Under the pieces are notes generated by a model that did no database searches, was not told the DNA's origin, and was given only the letters and a program-made list of their open reading frames with translations. From positions 262,631 through 326,630 of the forward strand of contig CAUYUJ010018493.1 in NCBI GenBank assembly GCA_963575745.1: a DNA stretch of 64,000 bases, written 5' to 3'. The DNA comes from Prorocentrum cordatum. Lineage: Eukaryota > Sar > Dinophyceae > Prorocentrales > Prorocentraceae. The translations under genes were made by a program, and so were the position numbers. Within the stretch, counting starts at the first letter, position 1. Each line of letters starts with the position of its first letter. Shown here piece after piece: positions 51,081 through 62,254 of the stretch.

Positions 51081-52130
51081 TCGGGCAATAAGTGGCCGGG
51101 GTCTCCGGGAATGAAAGAGCAGAAGGAGAGGGAGAGGGATGAGGGATGAAGAATGAGGGAGGAGGGAGGAGGGACGGAAGGGAAGGAAGATGGGAGGAAA
51201 ATGGGGATGGGAGGGGGTTGGTTTCCATGCAGCGTGGGTCGGTTACTATAGAGAGGGTCATTAAACAAACGTTCGAACACATGGTATGCCTATCTGTGCA
51301 TATGCGGTCTGGCAAATCGGGGCGGCATCAACGCGGCGCCAAGGGGCGTCGTGGACTCGAGCCTTTCGCCTGGAAGCACGAAGCGCACGATTACCCACAT
51401 CATGAAGTTCTGCAGCCGGTCACTGTGTTCTGGGGGGGTGCACGGACACGCAGAACACTGTTCAGCAAATCGGACACGCAGAACACTGTTCAGCAAATCG
51501 TGCCCCATCCCCCGCCGCATCCCAATATCACTTCGCTGTGGCCCCACTCCTCCTCATGCCCTTCCGATTGCCCCCGGTCCCCACCATGCCCCTCATCCAC
51601 ATTGTCACCCCCCCTGTGCCAATTCATGTCGTTCCTCGTCGTCCTCCTCCGCCGGATTAGTTCCCCCATCGTCCACATGCCTGCCTTCCTTCCATCCTCT
51701 TCGACCTAGTGCACATCATGCCCCCTCCTTGTGCCCCCCCAGCCTCCCTCGTCCTCGCGATGCTGACACCGATGATCCAGCTCCTCCTGGGCCCGTTTCC
51801 TCCCCTCTCGTCCATTCCGGTTCATCCCTGGCCCCTTGGCCACCCCCCCGTCTCAAACCCATTCTTTCCAACAGCCCACCATCCCCACCCCCCCGCGCAT
51901 TTGCATGCCCAGACCACTGCCCCCTCCTGGACCAGCTGGGAGACCCGCGGGAACTCCCGCCCAGTGACCACTCCACCGAGCGGCGCGCGACAGATGCACA
52001 GTTGGAGACACGAGCTGTGTATTTCGACCGCGTACGACGCCCCCTTTGGACCAACCGAACGAGAAACGTGAAAGTTCCCGCCCAATCAACACCACCCGCG
52101 AAGCGCACACTCCAAATACACAGATGGGAA
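51081..52130. other. Unassigned stretch with CCCC-rich low-complexity segments
   Basis: GGA/GAGGGA at 51120-51210; Pro/His/Ser-rich open frames at 51500-51900 are due to C-rich composition. A perfect 28-base tandem duplication lies at 51443-51498. Confidence 0.4.
51443..51498 (+). repeat. Perfect 28-bp tandem duplication
   Basis: CGGACACGCAGAACACTGTT plus CAGCAAAT repeated twice without change. Confidence 0.97.
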
Positions 52131-52141
52131 CGAGACCTGTG

Positions 52142-52243
52142 TACACAGATCACACCACGATCTGTGTAAACAGTGGGCCCACACGCGACAATACACAGTT
52201 GAAGACACGAGCTGTGTACACAGATCGCACCTTGATCTGTGTA
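52142..52243. repeat. Two tandem 10-bp-stem hairpins
   Basis: TACACAGATC / GATCTGTGTA with loop ACACCAC (52142-52168), repeated with loop GCACCTT (52217-52243). The spacer word AGACACGAGCTGTGTA occurs at about 52006 and 52203. Stems are identical and loops differ. Confidence 0.9.
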
Positions 52244-53100
52244 TTTCGGAAAGGTGAACGCTCGCCACCTCGAGGGTGCCCCGACTTCGCCAACCCAGAA
52301 CCGAAGTCGACATGCCCAGCTAGGGGGGATGCAAAAACACACTTCCCCAGCCCAGGGCGCCCCCGAGGGAGCTGCAAATACATGTTTCCCTGGCCCAGGG
52401 CGGCCGCGGTGAAACGCGGCACCAAAGCGGCCCCCAACGGCCCGAACGTGCCCAGAAAAAGGCCTCGAATGACCCCAAAGAGTGCCGCGCAGCAGTCCGA
52501 AAACACGAGAGGTGTCACATGGCATGGACTTATTGACATTCAAAGCTCCGCGCGTCGCCATACAGACCGCTGCTCTGGTAAAGGGGCGGACCTTGCCGCA
52601 GGCACCTATAATTTACATGTTAGCGATGCGACTGTGCTCGGCGGCCGTGCCGCCCGCGTTCGGAGCGCCCCCCGAACGCTCGCGTTGTCAATCGCTTCTG
52701 TTTGGTTGCTCCGCTGTGCTCGGATAGCGAAAAAAAGGCGATCTACCGCTGATGCGGGCACGCGGCACCATGGATTCCATTTTTCGAACATGGATGGAAG
52801 ACGAGGTAAGACGACGGACGGTGGAGCAGGGAAGCAAAGAGGAACGAGGAATAATGAGGGAGGTGGGAAGGGGCGCTCCCCCGCCCGAGCCGCGGACGCT
52901 TTCGACATCATCCAAGGGAAGGAAAAAAGGAAGGGGAACGGAACAAGGGCGAGGACGACGTCCTGGGTCCGCATATAGCCATATGCTTGCGATTCGGGTG
53001 CGCGCGCTTTCTCCGAGGCGCTTCAAGCCCGACCCATACTGAATTCACGAATTCCTCCAAACTGTGTAAACACTCTGTCCTCCGTTCCCCTCCTATACAT
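52244..53100. other. Unassigned stretch
   Basis: No recognised gene. A + frame near 52740-53040 (MDSIFRTWMEDEVRRRTVEQ...) has mixed composition and no supporting signals. GAATTCACGAATTC lies at 53041-53054. Confidence 0.35.
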
Positions 53101-53149
53101 CTGCCTCAGACCAGAGGGGTAGTGGATTCCAAGAAGGGGGGGAGGATGT

Positions 53150-53372
53150 GAGGGAGGAGGAGGAGGAGGAGGAGGAGGAGGAGGAGGAGGAGGAGGAGGA
53201 GGAGGAGGAGGAGGAGGAGGAGGACGACGAGGAGGAGGAGGAGGAGGAGGAGGAGGAGGAAGGGGAGGACGAGGAGGAGGAGGAGGTGGAGGAGGTGGAG
53301 GACGAGGAAGTGGAGGAGGAGGAGGAGGAAGGGGAGGAGGTAGAGGAGAAGGAGGTGGAGGAGGAGGAAGGA
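53150..53372 (+). repeat. GGA microsatellite
   Basis: About 220 bases of GGA with a few GAC and GTG interruptions. Confidence 0.92.
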
Positions 53373-53754
53373 TGTTCCAAGTCGAGACCCCGGAGGCCCT
53401 TCCTGCCGTTTTGCCGTCCTTTTGAAAGCCTCGTGGGGGCTTCTCGTCGCCACGGCCGGCACCACCTCGAAAACCGGGCCAGGATGGGCCTCTGGAGAGG
53501 TCGGGGGACCGACTTTGAGCCACCGTTTTTTCAGCTGGGCCTCCTTCGAGGGAGGGGAGGGGGGCCATGAAGAGAGGGAGTGCGCATACAGTCAACCAGT
53601 ATAGTAAGGATGCGCGATAAGGATGCAAGGGCATTGGAGGGTCATTTCGATGCTTTTCGAGCGGGGCACGGCCAGAGAAACTGGCCAAGGATGGACCGAG
53701 GAGGCAGGGATGCAATGGTACCCTTGGGAAGGTGGCCCATCCTTACTATGCTGG

Positions 53755-54200
53755 TTGACTGTAATCGAATCGGATCGATCCGACCAAAATGGACCCTGAT
53801 CGTGTCCGCGGTTTTCGGCCCATGGCTCCTGCTTCCTGCGGCCGCTCGGGACGATTCGAGCACCCCTGGAACGCTGTCAGCGAGGCGTAGATGCTGGAAG
53901 GCATCGCCAGGCTGGAAAACCGCCGAGAATCTCCTACACCCGTCGCTCTCCTCTCCGCAGACTGGCAGGCCACCGCTTTGGGGGGGCCTTGGCGCCACGG
54001 TCAAACCGACGAAGACCACAGAGCGTTGTGCCTCGTCTCGGTGAAGCACTTCTCTCTCGCCCTCTTCTGACTCCTCCTCTCCTCCCGCCTCCCCCTCCTC
54101 TCTCCTCCCTCCTCCCCACTTCATTAGCCTCTTCCCTCATACGCCCTCATCCTCCTCCCCTCATCCTCCTTCTCCTCCTCCTCCTCCTCCTCCTCCTCAT
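53755..54200 (+). repeat. Dispersed repeat C, copy 2
   Basis: Same orientation as 42290-42760, with the shared blocks listed there, roughly 70-80% similar by eye. Ends in a TCC tract followed by CCTTCTGCGCCTCC, which also follows copy 1 (CTTCTGCGCCTCCGCC near 42770). Confidence 0.75.
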
Positions 54201-54355
54201 CCTTCTGCGCCTCCTCTCGCGGAGGGGGTGTGAGGCCGCTGGAGGTCCCCTGGGTAAGAAGCGACACGCATCATCAAGTTGTGACCCCAAGGTGAATTTC
54301 AAACAGGTGTAAGCTATGCCACGAAAGCTAATCAAGGAGGGTGCGCCGCTGGATC

Positions 54356-54590
54356 TCCCCAAGGGGGGGGGGTAGGGAGGACCCCCCCCCCCCCTTCCCC
54401 GATCCGTCGTCGGGGACCCCCCCCCCCTCCCCCCCTTTCCCCGATCCGTCGTCGGGGACCCCCCCCCCTTCCCCCCCTTTCCCCGACCCGTCGTCGGGGA
54501 ACCCCCCCCCTCCCCCCCTTTCAAAAAGGGGGGGGGGTCCGAACCCCCCCCCCCTCCCCCCCTTTCGCCACGCCGCCCCCTGACTCCGGA
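54356..54590. repeat. C-tract minisatellite with CCCCGA hairpins (left border)
   Basis: Three units of CCCCGA(T/C)CCGTCGTCGGGG separated by poly-C/T at about 54399, 54438 and 54480. Each folds as CCCCGA / TCGGGG. A G-run facing a C-run (GGGGGTCCGAACCCCC) follows. Confidence 0.9.
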
Positions 54591-54599
54591 ACCCGACCC

Positions 54600-55890
54600 C
54601 CGCCACCCCTACCCCTAGTCCTCACCCTAACCCAAACCCGAATCCAACCCTCACCACTAACCCCAGCCCCGAAGGGAGTCACGAGGGGCCCCCTACCCCC
54701 TAACCACTAACCCCAGCCCCCTACCCACTACCCACCACTCACGACTCGCTATTCGCTACTCATGACTCACTACTCACTATCCACTACTCACTACCCACCG
54801 CCCACTACTCGCTACTCACTACTCCCTACTCACTACTCCCTCCTCCCTACTCACTACTCACTCCTCACTACACACTACTAAGCACTACTCACTACTCCCT
54901 ATTCACTATTCAATACTCACTACTCATTACCCACTACCCACTACCCACTACTCACTACTCGCTACTTGCTACTCCCTACACAATACTGACTACACAGTAC
55001 TCAGTACTCGCTACTCGCTACTCCCATACTCGCTACTCACTACTTACTCCCCGCTACTCACTATTCACCTCTCACTACTTACTACTCCCTGCTCACTAGT
55101 CACCACATAGACTCTAGCCACTAGTCACAACTCACTAGTCACTAGTCACTAGTCACTACCCACTACTCACCAATCGCTACTCACTACACACGGTTCGCTA
55201 CCCACGTCTTACTACTCACTGCTCACTACTCCCTACTCAGCACTCACTACTCACTACTCACTACTCGCTACTCCCTACTCGTTACTCACTACTCACTACG
55301 CACTACTCACTACTGACTACAGTCTACTCACTACTCACTACTCACTACTCGTCACTACTCACTACCTACTGCGACTACCCAGTACTTTCTATTCGCTATT
55401 CATCACTACTCACTACTCACTACTCACTACGCACTACATACTACTCAGTACTCACTACTCACTACTCACTATTCACTACTCACGACTCAGTATTCAGTAC
55501 TCACTACTCATTACTCACTACTCACTACTCACGATTCACTACGCACTACGCACCACCCACAAGTCACTACTCACTAATCACTACTCGCCACCCATCACTC
55601 ACTACCCACTACTCACTACCCAGTACTCATTACTCCCTACTCCCTACTCAGTACTCACTACTCGCTACTCGCTACCCACTACTCACAACTCACTACTCGC
55701 CACTCACTACTCACTTATCAGTACACACGAATTACTCACTTTTCACTACTCACTACTCCCCACTCCCTACTCCCTACTCCCTACTCGCCACTCACTACCC
55801 ACTACTCATACTCACTACTCACTACTACTCTCTACCCAATACTCACTACGCACTAACTCACTACTCACTACTCACCACTCCCTGCTCCCA
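54600..55890 (+). repeat. Heptamer array (CACTACT / ACTCACT), ~1.3 kb
   Basis: The first ~120 bases are CCCTAACCC-like (CACCCTAACCCAAACCC, CCCTAACCACTAACCCC). The rest is a 7-base repeat, mostly TACTCAC/CACTACT with frequent single-base variants (TACCCAC, TACTCGC, TACTCCC). There is no open frame of note. Confidence 0.93.
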
Positions 55891-55909
55891 ATTCAATTCC
55901 GTACTCCCT

Positions 55910-56050
55910 GCACGAGGGGGAGGGGGGTCCGACCCCCCCTCCCCTTCCAGCTCCAAGGGGGGGAGGGGGGGGGGGGAGGTCCGGACCCCCCCCCCCCTTC
56001 AAGGGGGGGGGGGGGGGGGGTTCGGGACCCCCCCCGCCCCCCTTTAGTGT
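55910..56050. repeat. Facing G and C runs (right border)
   Basis: G-run / GGTCCGGACC / C-run, then TTCAAGG, an 18-base G run, TTCGGGACC and a C-run. It mirrors the left border at 54356-54590, so the heptamer array is enclosed by G/C-tract blocks. Confidence 0.88.
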
Positions 56051-56089
56051 ATTCAGGGAGATCCACCGGCGCACTTTCCTTGCGCTCGA

Positions 56090-56470
56090 GGCGGCCACGA
56101 GGCGCCCACAGGCGGCAACCTGGCGAAACCTCGCCGTATCCCAGCGCACGAAGCGGCCACGAGGCGGCCACGGGCAGCAACGGGACCAGAAAGAGCGAAT
56201 CCTGTGGGTATCCCCGCAGGCGTTACGGGCGGCAGCTGGCCGTAACGTGGCGAATCCTCGGGACAACCCCCACGAGCGGCAACGGGCGGCAATGGGCAAC
56301 AACGAGCGGGAACGTGGCGAATCCTCGGGACACCCCCCACAGGCGGCAACGGGCAGCAACCAGGCAGCAACGGAGTGGAACGTGGCGAATGCCCAGGGCC
56401 ACCACACGAGCGACAACGGGAGGCAACCAGGCGGCAACAAGCCAGAACGTCGGGAACCCTTTGGAAAACC
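56090..56470 (+). repeat. GCGGCAACGGGCAGCAAC minisatellite
   Basis: Repeats of GCGGCAACGGG(A/C)(A/G)GCAAC and AACGTGGCGAAT(C/G)C at about 56250, 56313 and 56380, a unit of about 65-70 bases with internal 9-12-base subrepeats. Confidence 0.75.
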
Positions 56471-56829
56471 CATCCAGTTCATTAGAAACGCACATAAGAA
56501 TCCCTAAGCGCCAGCACGGGACGGAGAAAAAGCAACGACATCCTCCCCACTCTCCCCTGCTCCTTGTCCTCTGCCTCCTGCTTCTCTACCTCGCTCACTC
56601 CTCGTCCTTCACCTCCCTCTCCTGCTCTTCCCCCGTTCCCTGCTCCGCCTCCAGCTCCTCTCTCCTCCTCTGCCTCGCTCACTCGCTCGCGCCGCTCGCG
56701 CAGCACGCGTGCGATGCACCCTCGGTCCACGTGTACACGGCAACCCGTGCGTGACGCTCTCGGCTGAGCACCGCCGCATCCACCCTGCTCCTCCGCCTCT
56801 CCCGCCTGCTCGTCCACCCTCTCCTCCCG

Positions 56830-56919
56830 CCTCTCCCTTCCATCACCATCCTCATCACCACCATCATCAGCATCCTAATTATAATCCTCATGCTCCTCCT
56901 CCTCCTCATCATCATCGAC

Positions 56920-56950
<31 letters not shown>

Positions 56951-57943
56951 CCACCATCACCATCACCATCACCATCACCATCACCATCAACATGACCATT
57001 ACCATCACCATCATCATCATCACCATCATCATAATCATCACCACCACCATCACCATCATCACTATCCTCACCATACCCATAGCCATCATCATCACCATTG
57101 TCGTTGAAATCCTCATCATAATGATCATCATCATCACCACCATCAACATCATCACATTCATCATCATCATCAACACCATCAACATCACCGTCACCATCGC
57201 TAAAACCATCACTATCACAATCACAATCACCGTCGTTATCATCATGAACATCATCATACTGAACATCATCATCACCAGCATCATCACCATCACCATCACC
57301 ATCACCATCACCATCACCACTGACATCATCACCATCATCACCATCATGATCATGATCATCATCACCATCATCATAGTTCTCATCATATCCTGATCACAAT
57401 AGCCACAACCACGATCATCATCACCATCGCTGGCACCCGCATAATCGACATCACCATAACACCATCATCGATGCCACCGGCATCATCAGCAACACCACCA
57501 CCACCACCCCCATCCACATACTTATCATCATCGTCACCGTCATCATCGTCATCGTCGTCATCGCCATATCCATCATCGACCACATCAAACAAATCAACAT
57601 TAACACCAACATCGCCGAAATCGTCATCGCAACCGTCATCGAGCCATCGCCCTCCTCCTCAGCACAGCATCACCATCATCTTCGTAACCAGCATCGCTAC
57701 AATCATCGCCACCACCACCACCACCGCGCCATCACCATCATCAGAACCACCACAACCAGCAGCATCATCATCACTCTGATCATCATCCTCATCATCATCA
57801 TGACCATAACCACCATCATAACCACCATCATAACCACCAACATCACCATCATCATCATGACCATCATCACCATCATGATCATGATCATGATCATAATCAT
57901 AATCAGCATCAACATCATCATCAACATCACCTCCAGCATCATC

Positions 57944-57975
<32 letters not shown>

Positions 57976-58190
57976 AATCATCATTATCATCAGCATCAGC
58001 GTCGGCATCACCACCACCATCATCATCATCATCATCATCATCAGCATCAGCATCATCATCATCAGCAGCAGCATCATCACCATCAACACTGCCATCATAA
58101 TCACCATTACCATCATCACTATCATCACCACCATCACCATCACCATCACTATCACCATGACCATCACCATGACCATGACCATCACCCCCG
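56830..58190. repeat. ATC/ACC trinucleotide array, ~1.35 kb
   Basis: CATCATCACCATC-type repeats with CATCATAAT and GTCATC interruptions, the longest simple-repeat block here. Open frames of poly-His, poly-Ile, poly-Met or poly-Asp on both strands are artefacts. Confidence 0.95.
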
Positions 58191-58299
58191 CGCCCGATCC
58201 CCCGAGGCGGGCGCCGCCAGCAGGGCGTCACGGGCCTCGTGGAGCGTCTTGTCCCTCTCCTGACGAGGTCTGCCCGACACGCCGCGCGGCAAGCGGCTG

Positions 58300-58335
58300 C
58301 GAGGGCCTCCTCCTCCTCCTCCTCCTCCTCGTCCT
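58300..58335 (+). repeat. TCC microsatellite
   Basis: Short TCC tract downstream of a GC-rich unassigned segment (58190-58300). Confidence 0.8.
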
Positions 58336-58844
58336 GCTTTGCTCTCGGGGGTTTTCAAAACGAGGGGGGGGGATCTGTGCAGCTGTCGAGGACTCGGCTA
58401 CACGCAAGAAGTGACCCTGGGCAACAGTGACCTTTGGTGCGCGGCTTTTGGGGGGGGCCGTAGGGGGATCGAACGCAGGACGCCATCGCATCGCGTTCGG
58501 CGATCGGGGGGGCCGCATTAAAGGTCACTCTGGCGAAGGGTCCCTCTGACGTGCAATCGAGGGGCGCACTAAGCCGGGTCAGCCCAAACCCGGGTCGGCC
58601 AGGGCCCCGTCGCGAAGACGACGCTCCCAAGCAGGGGTCAGCGGAGGGCGGGCGAGAGGGGGCGGCTCCAGGTGGCTCCAAAGCCCGGGACGGCCAGAGG
58701 ATCTCGAAGGGGACTGGCCGACCCCCGTTGAACGCTGACCTCCGCTGCGTGAGCCCCGAAGCTGCCCTCCTCCGAGGGGTCCCGGTGGAGGCAGCCGCGA
58801 AGTGGTGTCGAAGGGACGCTTGGGCGACGGACCGTGCAGGGGCA

Positions 58845-59040
58845 CAGGGGCAAAGCGGCGAAGCACCGAAAGAACGAAGCCTCGAAAGGGCGAAGCACCG
58901 CAGGAACGAAGCCTCGAAGGAACGACGCCTCGAACGGGCGAAGCACCGAAGGAACGAAGCCTCGAAGGAACGAAGCACCGAAGGGGCGAAGCACCGAAGG
59001 GCCGAAGCACCGAAAGGGCCGAACCACCGAAGCGCAGGGG
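58845..59040 (+). repeat. GAAGC(A/C)(C/T)CGAA minisatellite
   Basis: Units CGAAGCACCGAA(A/G)G and CGAAGCCTCGAA(A/G)G alternate, with a composite unit near 30 bases. Long Lys/Arg/Glu-rich open frames on both strands follow from this repeat. Confidence 0.85.
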
Positions 59041-59255
59041 CGACGGATCGAGCGCGACCGAGCGCGCACCGACGGCCCGACGGCCCGGCACCTCTCGGGG
59101 GGCGTCCAGGAGGGGGGCGTCCAAGAGGAGGGCACCCGCAGGTCATGGCCCGAGGCACGTGCACGGCCTGGGGCCCAAAAGTGGGGGGAGATGCAAGGGA
59201 CGCGTTGAAAGAAGAATGACGTGCCATCGCTCGAACGCCCACTCTCCGTGCATTT

Positions 59256-59345
59256 ATGGAGTTCGTGCGCTCGTTTCTCGCAGGGCGATCCTTGGATGCT
59301 CTTCTACGCGGACGATACTGGATCACCGTGCCGAACCTCGAAAAT
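59256..59345 (+). pseudogene. Possible LINE RT motif C fragment (FYADD)
   Basis: QGDPWMLFYADDTGSPCRTS sits in a + frame open from 59221 to 59751. The LFYADD core matches RT motif C of non-LTR elements and the upstream QGDP resembles the QGD/QGCP motif, but the usual 30-50 residues between them are missing. Downstream sequence is not clearly RT-like. It is either a deleted RT remnant or a chance match. Confidence 0.35.
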
Positions 59346-59964
59346 TCAAAGGGCCTTCTGTCGTCGCCGAGTGCCGATTGCGTTGGCGCGCCCCCTTGCG
59401 AGCCCAGTGAGGAGGCGCGCGCCAACATTTCCACCCAAATGGGTCGACGAGAGAACTCGGCAACAGACTCTGAGGCCGTCAATGAAAACCAGGCACGGTA
59501 CGGTGCATAGCTTTCGCCCTGCAAAGAGCACCAACATCTGCACCGTACCAAGAGGGGCGCCATATGCGGCGGGGCCTCGCATGAAAATCCTTCAGGCACC
59601 TCCGCCGCAGGGCCACCAGGGCCCGCAAGGATTTCCAATGATGCGAAGGCAGGCGCAAGTCGATCCCAAATCCTCCTCAATGATCTTGCGCGAATCGGCA
59701 TCTACCAAAAATGCCCCAGGGATGCTGCCACGGTACGGCGCATGCATATAGTCTGCGGATCTTCGATGAGTTCGAAGGGGGCCGCGAGGCCCGACCAGAA
59801 GCTTCGCCTTGGGCGAAGCCCAGCTCCAGCTCTGTTGTACCGTAACAGCGATAGTCCCGGTGGGGGGAGATCGTCGCGGGAGCGACGAGCCATCTCAAGC
59901 GAAGGGTGTTTTCGGTCTCGATGGCAAGTAGTACGCCTCGCAACGAGGCACAGTCACATGTTGG

Positions 59965-59996
59965 CGGCCGGCCGCTTGAGCCCAAGCGGCCGGCCG
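59965..59996. repeat. Perfect 14-bp GC-rich hairpin
   Basis: CGGCCGGCCGCTTG / CAAGCGGCCGGCCG with loop AGCC. It lies immediately before a GGATGGAT tetranucleotide tract (59997-60034). Confidence 0.95.
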
Positions 59997-60278
59997 ATGG
60001 GTGGATGGGTGGATGGGTGGATGGATGGATGGATCATGATAGTGATGATGACGACACTGCCGATGCCAATGACGATGATAATGTTCATGGGAATGGTGGG
60101 GGTGATGATGATGATGATGCTGGTGCTGATGATGATGATGATGCTGATGGTGGTGTGATGATGTTGATGTTGATGTTGATGTTGATGGTGATGTTAATGG
60201 TGATGTTGATGTTGTTGATGATGATGATGATGATGATGCTGATGATGCTGATGCTGATGCTGATGCTGATGCTGATGC

Positions 60279-60322
<44 letters not shown>

Positions 60323-60330
60323 GGGAAAGT
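59997..60330 (+). repeat. GGAT tract then GAT/GCTGAT array
   Basis: GGGTGGAT/GGATGGAT (59997-60034), then GATGATGAC, GTTGAT hexamers (60155-60215) and GCTGAT hexamers (60236-60282), ending in pure GAT. Confidence 0.92.
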
Positions 60331-60794
60331 GCAATGAGCAGGAGGAGGCCCCGAGGAAGGCCGGCGGGCGAAAAGTCCTTGGCCGTGGCGCAACCCTCCG
60401 CGCCCGCGTGCAGAAGCGCAGCGCGCGCGTAGCCCGCCCAAACCCTTCTCCGAGGGTCGCGGCCGCGCCCGTGTTGTCAAAGGGGGGAACAGGAACAGGC
60501 CATACGACGTAGCCGAATCGGTAAAGCATTACCCTCTCTTCCCTGACAGCAACGGCGACCGCGAGCGAGACGTGCCCGACCGCGAAGAGGAGTGGATTAT
60601 GGAACCTGCGATCGGCGAGCGGGCGCCTAAACCCAGGAATCTGTTCCCCACCCTGTATTCCTCAAGGCGTTGGGTCTCTCGGAGCTGGCGAGCTGAATGC
60701 GTCCATCAACAGCCAGTGGCTACCACTTAACGCCAAATCGTTGAATTTGGTGCGGCGGAGGAGGGAGAGGGAAGAGTGGGAGAGAGGAGGGGTA
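60331..60794. other. Unassigned stretch
   Basis: No gene is supported. A tRNA-like D-arm sequence near 60506-60524 is discussed among rejected items. Confidence 0.4.
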
Positions 60795-60824
60795 CAATTA
60801 TGGGGGGATCATCACTTCAAGGGG

Positions 60825-60975
60825 GGAACCATCGACCTGGAGTCGGCGATACGTCGCGGACAGATCGACGAAGGGGCCCCGATAGCGAATCCGCGCGTTT
60901 CTTGCCGGGGCGGGCTATCGGGCCCCATCGGCGATGAATCCACGGCGTTGAGAGTCGAGCGGGGGCCAGATCCAC
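60825..60975 (+). repeat. Dispersed repeat A, copy 3
   Basis: CATCGACCTGGAGTCGGCGA ... CCCCGATAGCGAATCCGCGC ... GCCGGGGCGGGCTATCGG ... ATCGGCGATGAATCC. Best match is 22840-22990; 21840-21985 is shorter. Confidence 0.7.
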
Positions 60976-61229
60976 GGACGGGGGAGAGCACTCCCCGAAA
61001 GCGAAGATAGTGTCACCACAGTTGGCGACGGAGCGCGTCGCTTCGTGTGAAAGTGGGGCCCGTCGCATCGCAAACCCACGCGCCCCAATGAAATGCCCAG
61101 CTCCTCGAGAAGAGGCGGGAGGGAGGGGTGGCGAGGCGGGCGGGCCACCAATGACACGTCTGTGATCAAACACGCCTCAGGATAAGAGGGGGAAACCCGA
61201 AGGGGCCGCAGCGGCGGCAGCGGGCGGGA

Positions 61230-61340
61230 AGGAGGAGGAGGAGGAGGAGGAGGAGGAGGAGGAGGAGGAGGAGGAGGAGGAGGAGGGAGGGAGGAGGGAG
61301 GGAGGAGGAGGAGGAGGAGGAGGAGGAGGAGGAGGAGGGA
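61230..61340 (+). repeat. GGA microsatellite
   Basis: About 110 bases of GGA/GGGA. A TCC tract follows 200 bases later (61545-61622). Confidence 0.9.
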
Positions 61341-61544
61341 GCGGGTGCTCATGGGGCTGGCCCAAATGGGGGGGGAAGAAAGGGGCCCCAAAGGGGTGCG
61401 GCCTCAGGAACTGCCTCAGGGGGTGCGACAAGGCACCCTTCGCGGTGTCCAGAGGGCCCTGGAGGGTCTGCCCTTCTCGCTTCCGCGCCTCCCACGACTG
61501 GTCCCCCGTCCGCCCCCCCCCCTCGCCCGTGGCAAGATTCCTCC

Positions 61545-61622
61545 TCCTCGTCCTCTTCCTCCTCCTCCTCCTCGTCCTCCTCCTCCTCCTCCTCCTCCTC
61601 CTTCTCCCTGCCCTCCTCCCCC
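61545..61622 (+). repeat. TCC microsatellite
   Basis: TCC tract ending 30 bases before the LINE fragment. Confidence 0.88.
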
Positions 61623-61654
61623 CTCTAGGGCTAAGCACAAGGAAATGACTAAGA

Positions 61655-62213
61655 ATGGTAACTACAAAGGTGCTGTTTTTGTTGACCAAAATCGTGGTCG
61701 GCGGCTGTTGGCATGACGGCCGACTTCATGATGCGGGCTATCTCTCGCTCGGCAGGTGTTTCCGTTGTGGTAACGAGAAGGAGACCCCATTGCATCGCTG
61801 CTGGGGCTGTCCGTCCAACGCCTTCCTGTCCGATCCCAACGTTGCAGGCAGGCGCTGGCCATGAGCCCTGTCGGCGTCGCTCGTGTTTTCAGCGTCGGGT
61901 GTGCCAGCGTCGGTTCACCCTGAAGGGCCAGGTCCAGGACTTTTGCCCAGCTCCCTGTCTTGACCCTCCTCTTCTCTTGTCTGACCCCATTCGCCACCCC
62001 TTGTACCCAGGACTTGACAGCAATCATCGTTTGAAGGTCCTGCGGGGTGTTTTGTACTGTGAGCACTGCGATGCGCACGCCAGTGTGAATGTTCAGAGTT
62101 TCGCACTGCCTTGCAACACTGATCGCCCTCCTCTAAAGCAAGAAAGGAGGTACTGTCCAGGCTGGCACAACGGGCTGCCCCCCAAGAGTGGTGGTAAGTT
62201 TCCGCAGGCCTGA
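61655..62213 (+). pseudogene. LINE C-terminal zinc-finger region, frame-broken
   Basis: In one + frame: DGRLHDAGYLSLGRCFRCGN then EKETPLHRCWGCPSNAFLSD, a C-x2-C...H-x3-C/W-x2-C finger placed after RNase H in plant and dinoflagellate-type LINE proteins. After a frameshift near 61830 the next frame (from 61713, ending at TGA 62213) reads RRFTLKGQVQDFCPAPC, NHRLKVLRGVLYCEHCDAHA and FALPCNTDRPPLKQERRYCP. The second Cys pattern (L-x-C-x2-C...L-x2-C) matches that at the end of the minus-strand LINE fragment at 20 kb. No RNase H is found upstream; GGA/TCC arrays replace it, so the fragment is 5' truncated. Confidence 0.55.
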
Positions 62214-62254
62214 GTCTTTTACGTGCCCAGGCTTGACCTGGTCCTCACGCGCTT

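Noticed and set aside
56890-58230. Long open frames with poly-His, poly-Ile, poly-Met or poly-Asp
   Set aside because: They are translations of the ATC/GAT trinucleotide array in every frame and lack stops only because of the repeat.
60500-60570. tRNA-like D-arm GTAGCCGAATCGGTAAAGC
   Set aside because: Matches the box A consensus, but no anticodon stem, T-arm or acceptor pairing could be found.
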